This document shows, piece by piece, positions 57,292-64,000 of a DNA stretch of 64,000 nt. Each line of letters begins with the position of its first letter. Position 1 is the stretch's first letter. This DNA comes from Beverwykella pulmonaria (lineage: Eukaryota; Ascomycota; Dothideomycetes; Pleosporales; Melanommataceae): the NCBI GenBank assembly GCA_001599595.1, contig BCHH01000010.1, positions 541,359 through 605,358 on the forward strand, written 5' to 3'. Under the pieces are notes generated by a model. The model saw only the letters and a program-made list of their open reading frames with translations, was not told the DNA's origin and made no database searches. The position numbers and the translations under genes are program-made.

Positions 57292-57994
57292 GTCCCTGTA
57301 GGACGGGGTGGCGCATGAGGTTGCGTTGTATAGTTTCAGAAGGTGATGCCGCTGGAAATTGTTATTATTAGGAAACAAACGCATTTCGGCTGGGTTGGGT
57401 TAGATCGGCTCGGACTGTACGATACCATGCCGTGGTAGTCTCGTTTATAGGAAATGAATATCGATCTATATGAACAATTGTGTGTGCAAGATAGGCGATG
57501 TTGAATGGAGCTAACAGTCCAAACAATGCCGTGTCGAGTTCTGCGATCTGGTGAGGGGCCTCCTCTTCAAGTTGATCAACTGACGTCCTACTGGAGAAAC
57601 AGGCGCACGCGTTTACTTGCAGAGGTTGATATCAGTAATGACCATTGGCATGACGTGGACGCCAAGGGGTTCAGTTTCTAGACTGCACGTTTTAGTTCTC
57701 CTATCAACATGGGCAATATCTGCTATGATGGTGGAGGCAAGTTTTTTGAAGTACTGGGATCAAATTTGTGTGATTTTTGGTACAGGCTGTATATGACCAA
57801 CCCCTACCCTCGTGGCTGATTCACTTCATCGCCATCCCCTACCGTGCAGAGAGCGCCGCGCATGAAGTAGAAGCGTGAAAGCCCATCAATGCCGTTAGAT
57901 AAACACCGTAAGTGCACCGCCCATCCACAGAAGCCTTGTTTCCCCGCACCACCCACACAAGCCTCCCAGTCGCGTCCAGAAGCCAGCGAATCGT
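57292..57994. other. Convergent intergenic region
   Basis: About 700 bp of 3' flanks between CPY and RPS18. No gene or repeat recognised. Confidence 0.5.
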
Positions 57995-59035
57995 TTAACC
58001 CTTCTTCTTGGACACACCGACGGTACGACCGCGACGGCCAGTTGTCTTGGAGTGCTGTCCGCGGACACGCAGGCCCCAGTAGTGTCGCAGACCACGGTGA
58101 GCGCGGATCTTCTTCAGGCGCTCCAGATCGTCACGGAGCTTGCTGTCGACGCCGTTGGCGAGGATCTGGGAGTTCTTGCCATCGACAACGTCGCGCTGCC
58201 TGTTGAGGAACCAGGTTGGGATTTTGTCTGAAATGGTCAGCAGCTGTTACGTGGTGGTGTACACAAAGGATGGCGCCATACATTGGAGAGGGTTTTGGAT
58301 GATGGTGACAATTCGCTCAAGCTCTTCGGATGTGAGATCACCAGCACGCTTGGAAAGATCTACATCGGCCTTCTTGCAGACCAAGTTAGAGTATCGGCGA
58401 CCGACACCCTTGATCTTGGTCAAGGCGTACATGACCTTCTGTTTGCCATCGACGTTGGTGTTCAACAGACGAATGATGTATTGGAAGCTGTGGGAAGTCA
58501 GTCCCAGGTTCAAACAATATTTTCCGCCGAAGCCCTTGTTCGACAGCATATCGTACGCGCGACACCAGAGTGAAGAGAGTTGTGCCTCGAGCTCGTCCGC
58601 CACCCCAACCTATCGATACCAAACAGCATTATGTCGTCCAAACCTCAAATGGTTTCTCCAGCCATCTCAGCCATCACTGAGCCTTCAAAGATGACCTGAC
58701 AAGAGGCCAGCAGCGAGACTTTGCAAGAACGCCTGACCATGCTGTTCGGTTCGAGGTGCGGGTGTAGGTGGCCGCTGGAGGCGGGGGAGGTTCTATAATT
58801 GAGGGGATTGGCGCGAGGGCGGATTGAAAGTGTAAGTGAAGCAGTTCATACGTACTTCGACTTCTCTCCTGTGACGAGCGCTGCAGGATTGTCAGTATTT
58901 CCGTGCTAGAGGTGGTGTACATGACGCTCGAAGATCTGATACTGCCAATAATACCAGGGCGACTAATGCGATTGTACAGGCTGGGAATGTCTTCGATGCG
59001 ACAAAAGCATATGGGGAGCTGGGATACTCACACAT
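57995..59035 (-). CDS. RPS18: 40S ribosomal protein S18 (uS13)
   Basis: Small-subunit head protein contacting the P-site tRNA and the 60S bridge. Four exons on the minus strand: 59035-59032 (only ATG plus T), 58880-58856, 58487-58282 and 58227-57995; introns of 151, 368 and 54 bp. Spliced product 155 residues: MSLVTGEKS, then [40 protein letters not shown], and, after intron 3, [20 protein letters not shown] to [14 protein letters not shown]. This matches S18 almost throughout. The four-base first exon is needed to give the conserved MS-LVTGEKS start; reading through exon 3 instead gives an unlikely N terminus. Large 5' introns are common in ribosomal-protein genes and may regulate them. Confidence 0.95.
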
Positions 59036-60260
59036 GATGGCGGCGTGTCGATGTCGTCGATGTGGTGTTGGCGTCGTGGTTGCGCTTTCATGAAGTAGAG
59101 AATATTTGGATCGCGGGTGCCAAGTGTGCGCTGATGTAAGCGGGACGAGCCAATCAGGCGACGCTACCCCCACATCTCAAACATCACACACCATCTCTCA
59201 TCTGAGGCTCCTCCCTCCCTCTTCTCACGCCCTCTTTTCGTATTCTTCTCACGCCCTCTTCGCTTATTCTTCTCACAACTGTCATTTCGGCATGCTTGCA
59301 TGCGGCCTCCAAGTTCGTCTCTGGCTGCTAATAAACGTTATCCACCACCCTCTCTGAGTTACACCGGGCAGTGCAGAAAGAGGCAACTGAACCGTGCTTT
59401 TGCCTCTCGGCCCATCGCTCGCGGGCCGCAGAACACATGAGCAGTTCCCCACGTCGGCTTGCTACAGAGGAGGCAGGCTGTGCGGTATTGGGCGTTGGTA
59501 TAGACATCGGATGAAGGGAAGAGTGCCCTGCCTGATTGTGCTACCTCTCTAGTCAGGCTCACCCTCATACCGACGTGAGGTGTTTGGACGATATTCATGG
59601 TTCGAGTATGGCCAAGACTATGTTGTGGTACAACATCCAGCTACTGTCTTGATTTTCGGTTGCTCTTGCTAGACCTGCATGTCTCAGTCATGCCGTTTCA
59701 CGCCCTCGAAGCCTAATCATCTCCAGCCTCATGCACCCTTTGAATTTTCTTATTCTTCATGCGTCTTCTCGGAGATTGTTTCTCTTTCTAATCTCTTCAC
59801 CGCGAAATCTCATGGTCCCTCTTCAATATTTGGCCCCAAGTTCGTGACAGTTTGTGGTGGCGAAGCGATCAGCTGCGCCACGCCTGTACCCCAACACTCT
59901 TCTTTTGTTCGGCGTTAACCTGAGTTACATACTGATGCCTGAGAAGGCGGACTTTACCGCAAAGGTGCACCGTGAAGCAGGGCAACCCCAAGCCTCGCTC
60001 CAATAAATATTCCGCTAATCCCTCGCCCTATGCTTCCGCCCTCATATTCTTCCGAGCGAGCTTGATTCCTATAATAACGTCTTTGGTATACATTTTTAGA
60101 ACTTTACCTTTTCTATTCATTCTCATCCCCATTCTCAACCTTGTCTCTCCCTCGCGCCTTTTGATGAGTTGCCAAAGCTGGCTCTGGATTGTCCAGTCGC
60201 ACTTCCAGTTTACTGGCTAAGCCCTAGCAACCGTCCCTTTCTGCATATAATCCATCTACC
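59036..60260. other. Divergent intergenic region upstream of RPS18
   Basis: About 1.2 kb. Pyrimidine-rich repeats (annotated separately) lie about 190 bp upstream of the RPS18 start. Short frames further on have no signature. Confidence 0.45.
59222..59276. repeat. 24-bp tandem repeat, about 2.3 copies
   Basis: Units starting TTCTCACGCCCTCTT at 59222 and 59246 differ only near their ends; a third begins at 59270 and breaks off after TTCTCAC. Located upstream of RPS18, so it may be promoter pyrimidine tract. Confidence 0.65.
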
Positions 60261-61931
60261 ATGGCCGACCAAGAACTAGACAGGAATATGCCTGGTCATT
60301 CGGTTAACGTGGAGCTACCTGAAGATTTATTTTCTCCCAGGCAACCTCAAGCACGGCGGGACTCTCAGTCAACAACCAGCAGCGGCCCTAGCGGGAGTCC
60401 ACCAGTGTTCATCACACCCGGCTTTTATTCCTTGCAACTTCATGGAAGCTGTCCCAGATGCCATCACCGCCACAAGGCCTATGCCATCAGGTTCAGAATT
60501 TCCGGAGACTTGCGTCACATCAGTCCTATCAACTGCGAAAGATGTGGTTCGCCGTGGCTTGCCGTGGGAGGCAACAACTCCACTTCTTTCTCTTTGCTCT
60601 CAGCGCAAACCATCGACTTGGACCCCACGGATCTAGGCTTCCGATCTGCGTTGATTGACATGGTGCGGTCTCTTGCTGCTGTAGGATCACCAGCGGCTCT
60701 CGCAAGCGTTCCGGAATCGCCATCTAGAGGAATATCTCGTGAACAGTCTGTTCGATCTACTAATCATTCTGCCGGCGGGGAAAACCACCAACCAACCCCC
60801 GTTGAGGAAACGACTGTGACATCTGAACATATCCATGGCCAGGTTATCAATACCAAGGCATCCAAAGGAAAGAAGTCCTCCCCAGATGCGACCAAGTCCA
60901 AGCGAGCACTATTATTCTTCTCAGAATGGAAAGGTAGACTCAGAGAGCGATTCCCAATCATGAACAAGTTTCACTTAAATCGATTCAAACCATCTTTGAA
61001 GAAACCGAAAACGACTGCGAAAGGAGAAGGGAAGCGTCCAGTGTTTCATCCTTCAGTTGCAGATCCCCACGCTACACTGGGAGAAACCAGTAATAATGAA
61101 ACATCTGCACCTAATCGCGAACATACGGAAGCATCAGAAAAGGATCAGGCAGTTTTTGAAGCAGCTGAGCGTGTCGCACGCAATAAAGAAAAACTTATGG
61201 ACATGAATCACGAGGAGCGTATTAAATGGATCCGCGAACAAATTTCCGATTTCGAATGCCACTGTCTGCTGAATTGTCACTGTAGGCGTGCTTCTACGGG
61301 TACCCATATCAGCAGCCATCGGATGGACCCCACATCTTCTGTTTCTCAAATCGCGGCTCAATACCTGGCCCAGCAACAACGACCGAACGAACTTTTCGGG
61401 GTTGGTGGCTTTATTGAGGGGTCCAGCTACATTCACTCAAACCGACCTTTGAGCATCGACAGTACTACACGGCTCTCACAGGCTGCCACAGTGGTGAGCG
61501 CCGACAATGTCCCAGTGATCGCCAGACCCAATATGCCATTCCTTATACCACCTCCAACACCACAGCAGCGGCCGATATCAATGTCGTCGCGGCCACGATC
61601 TGTACCTGTCGGTCCGACTTCCGCCCCTCGTCTCCGGGATCATCTCGGACAAGATGATGAAGAAAGGAGATCATCTTTGGACTCAACCAGGGCGGTCAGA
61701 AGTCTGGCAAGTTCTGGACGGCAAGAGACGGGTGAGTCTTCTACGCCGGCACTCGTCTCCATACCTATCGATCATGCAAACTCGAGAATTCTAGTAAATG
61801 GGGACCAAAGACCGCCCGAACATGCGCAAAGTTTACCAGACGATCAGAGTACGACTTCGGCATCGATACCCCACCTTAACGAATACCGTATATCGGGTGA
61901 ACAAACACTAGAAAACAGCGATTCAACTTAG
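60261..61931 (+). CDS. Large protein of unknown function with a CxxC pair
   Basis: Single exon, 556 residues. The only globular-looking part is near the N terminus (about residues 50-130): VFITPGFYSLQLHGSCPRC, then HHRHKAYAIRFRISG and INCERCGSPWLAVGG, where two CxxC knuckles could bind one zinc ion as a zinc ribbon. The rest is low complexity: Ser/Thr/Pro-rich with a basic block (LRERFPIMNKFHLNRFKPSL), a helical segment (EAAERVARNKEKLMDMNHEE) and a small Cys cluster (FECHCLLNCHCRR). No membrane segment. I do not recognise the family; DNA, RNA or signalling roles are all possible. The start ATG follows CTACC and gives MADQELD. Confidence 0.75.
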   Translation: MADQELDRNMPGHSVNVELPEDLFSPRQPQARRDSQSTTSSGPSGSPPVFITPGFYSLQLHGSCPRCHHRHKAYAIRFRISGDLRHISPINCERCGSPWLAVGGNNSTSFSLLSAQTIDLDPTDLGFRSALIDMVRSLAAVGSPAALASVPESPSRGISREQSVRSTNHSAGGENHQPTPVEETTVTSEHIHGQVINTKASKGKKSSPDATKSKRALLFFSEWKGRLRERFPIMNKFHLNRFKPSLKKPKTTAKGEGKRPVFHPSVADPHATLGETSNNETSAPNREHTEASEKDQAVFEAAERVARNKEKLMDMNHEERIKWIREQISDFECHCLLNCHCRRASTGTHISSHRMDPTSSVSQIAAQYLAQQQRPNELFGVGGFIEGSSYIHSNRPLSIDSTTRLSQAATVVSADNVPVIARPNMPFLIPPPTPQQRPISMSSRPRSVPVGPTSAPRLRDHLGQDDEERRSSLDSTRAVRSLASSGRQETGESSTPALVSIPIDHANSRILVNGDQRPPEHAQSLPDDQSTTSASIPHLNEYRISGEQTLENSDST

Positions 61932-64000
61932 ACGGCCTGCGTATCTCGTATGGCTGCAGCAACATCCATATACGCATACCTAGCGTACACGACATTAAAC
62001 TTTCATCAAATTCTCCTGTTCGGAAAGATCAGCACAAATGGCAGATCTCAGTCTGTATGCTGGCGTGCCCTAGGATATTACAAGTATGCTCCCATGGTTT
62101 CGAGTATGCAAAATTATTCCCGCATGGCCTATATATCATTAGCAAGATTCACGAAGCGCTTAGCTTTGTTATTCTCTAGTCCACAGCGGTACCACCAGTA
62201 AGTGTGTCACATATGTGCACAATTGTTTCCCTTACAATTTCTCAGGCGCTCTCTTCTTTTCCCGTTTCGTTTCCCTGGTTGTTTCCTGCTCACACTTCAC
62301 ACATGGTCCTGTGCATACCCGACGTTGTCTTTCTATGGGCTAATGCATTGCACCTGTCTCCTAGGCTCAGTAGTCTGGCCTTTCAAGGTGTTTCATTTTG
62401 CAAGAAGTCGATATGTCCCACTTTCATTATTATTCCCACCTCAACGGTAGATTATACTCACGAGTTGTGATCATTTCATGCATTCTTTACGGGGACCTTT
62501 TCGCAGAGGAGAGGTATGGAACATGGCGCCTAACTAACATTTCCGATTATGCGCATTTGGGTACTAGGTTAGAGGGCAGGCGTTATATACCCCACTCTCG
62601 TTCTACTGTAATGTGCATGTGGAATTTGAATACACCTTTTCTTCTCTTTCTCAACTTGCATCTCTCCTCGACATTGTCAGCAATGATCCTCCTATCGTTG
62701 GTGTCTTTGAGTCCCCCTCTTCTCTCACTAACACCTCCTGCTCCATCCTACCCACCATACCCTCCCACTTCCTCCTCCTCCCCGCCTCTGTGGACCTCTT
62801 TCTCCGCTCTGCTTCACCCAACGCATACCCAGTGTAGAAGTCCACAATCCGTGCACTCTGCAACAAAGTGTCCGAATCTTTCAGTTCTTTGAGCTTAGGG
62901 GTTTGCTTTGCAAAGTTATTTAGCTAATTCCTGCCTACGTTGCTGGCGGAGCGGTCCGCTAGCAGAGAATTAGCTACTTCCCTTACAGTAGCAAGCTAGG
63001 GAGAAAATCTTCGCAAACCTAGATTAAGTATATGTTAAACAACTGCTTACTCATCTGTCTTAGTAAGCTTCATTGAGTTGGGCTGGCAATCGCGTCGTGA
63101 GGGCATTCCAGCGCGTCAATCGTAGAGCGACCTTTGGAGGGCTTTGTAGAGGTCTGCAGCGCGTCGCTGGCTTAAGGTCGCGTCTTGTATGACAGTCTAG
63201 AGAGAAAATCGTATTTTAGCTTCGTTTAAGGTTAATATCGCGTTCGTAGGCCAAGGCATCTTGATAGTACAGTAATGTAGGTGTGGACTTGGCACAGGTG
63301 AGCGACTCGCTTGTGAATTACTGCAATATGGCTCATATGGGACCAGAATGGGTAAGATTGGGTCATGTGATGCCATATATATCAACCCTTCCAGCCGCTA
63401 GCCCTGCCCGGCAGCGTTTCGTCTCGGCCACCAATACCATACTATCTCTGCTCTATCCTTAGTTACCTACTGTCTGAGTGACCCTTTACAGTCGCGTGCG
63501 CGCTGCTGGCGAGGTCTCTAAACTATGTTAGGCATACTTGTTCTTTTATACACATGTCAAAGCCCCTTGGTCAATCTTCCAGCCTTGCTTACAGATCCCG
63601 CGAACCAGTCATGACAACACAGATTGTGCAAACAAGCTACAGCAGCACGGATAACGCGTCACGAGCCTTGGTTATACTATATCTACTAGCTTCTAATATT
63701 CTCTCCCTCCTGATACTTTTCTTCTGTTTGTTTATGAATATAATGCAAACTTGTTAACAGCCTCTTTCCTGTTCCCTTACATATAATGATAAAGCAGACA
63801 TTCTTTTGTATTCTATGACGCTAACGTAAATAACGAGTTTCCTGTTAATACTATTATAAAGGTATTACTAACTTAACAAGCTATACTGGTCCATCAATGG
63901 GATGGGTGTATCGCACCGCGTCTCTCGTCACAATCAGATCGATTTCCAGAGATGAATCTGGGACTAGGCGCCCGGAACAGAGCCCACCGCGGGAACTACG
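61932..64000. other. A+T-rich terminal region without supported genes
   Basis: About 2 kb with only short frames. One at 63554-63757 has a hydrophobic stretch (ALVILYLLASNILSLLILFF) but no other support. Around 62945-62995 imperfect inverted repeats of GCTAGC/TAGCTA type occur. No mobile element, RNA or gene is recognised. Confidence 0.4.

Noticed and set aside
56209..57384. 391-codon minus-strand frame antisense to carboxypeptidase Y
   Set aside because: A mirror of strong codon bias in the real gene; no protein family content.
63554..63757. 67-codon frame with a hydrophobic stretch
   Set aside because: A+T-rich sequence often encodes such stretches by chance; no start context, homologue or splice support.

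Overview
This 64 kb window looks like a chromosomal segment of a filamentous ascomycete (Pezizomycotina). The evidence is genes split by short 45-70 bp GT-AG introns with CTAAC/CTGAC-like branch sites, a HET-domain protein, a truncated NACHT/WD40-type repeat end, an OMP decarboxylase carrying the acidic insert seen in filamentous fungi, a Zn2Cys6 regulator, and a divergent FET3/FTR1 iron-uptake pair. I cannot fix the class from the sequence. There are no bacterial features, CRISPR arrays or rRNA, and I saw no convincing tRNA.

Layout. 1-420 is the 3' end of a WD40-repeat gene of the fungal NWD type, cut by the window edge. 421-2620 is non-coding or decayed sequence with degenerate reading frames, a dense array of six CACGTG boxes and a perfect hairpin. 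2.6-7.2 kb holds a four-exon aldo-keto reductase (minus) divergent from PUS7 pseudouridine synthase (plus). 8.4-12.3 kb is a 1276-residue HET-domain protein. 12.8-19.9 kb holds an F-box/2EXR-like protein, a possible decayed membrane-protein gene, a Zn2Cys6 regulator and LSM7. 20.8-24.6 kb encodes a long protein with about ten histidine/glycine-zipper-like repeats. 26.1 kb is a conserved basic protein of unknown function. 27-31.9 kb has no recognisable gene.

31.9-33.3 kb is a two-finger C2H2 factor. 33.9-38.7 kb is the reductive iron assimilation pair: FTR1 permease and FET3 multicopper ferroxidase, transcribed divergently from a 1.15 kb promoter with three exact ATCWGATAA motifs, the known site of the fungal SreA-type iron repressor. 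39.9-41.0 kb is the uridine biosynthesis gene (pyrG/URA3). 43.3-46.1 kb carries an AT-hook protein and a LigB/DODA-type dioxygenase. 46-54 kb is gene-poor, with a small predicted secreted protein, one doubtful small gene and a conserved unknown. 53.9-62 kb is housekeeping: SDO1 (SBDS), carboxypeptidase Y, ribosomal protein S18, and a CxxC-pair protein of unknown function. The last 2 kb is A+T-rich and empty.

Only FET3 and FTR1 clearly work together: Fet3 oxidises Fe(II) and hands Fe(III) to Ftr1. Most other genes are independent; several share divergent promoters (AKR/PUS7, Zn2Cys6/LSM7, SDO1/CPY). Gene models were spliced by eye; start codons and small introns are the least certain part. I found no clear multi-gene novel system. 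The best unexplained structures are the CACGTG array with its hairpin and the glycine-zipper repeat protein.
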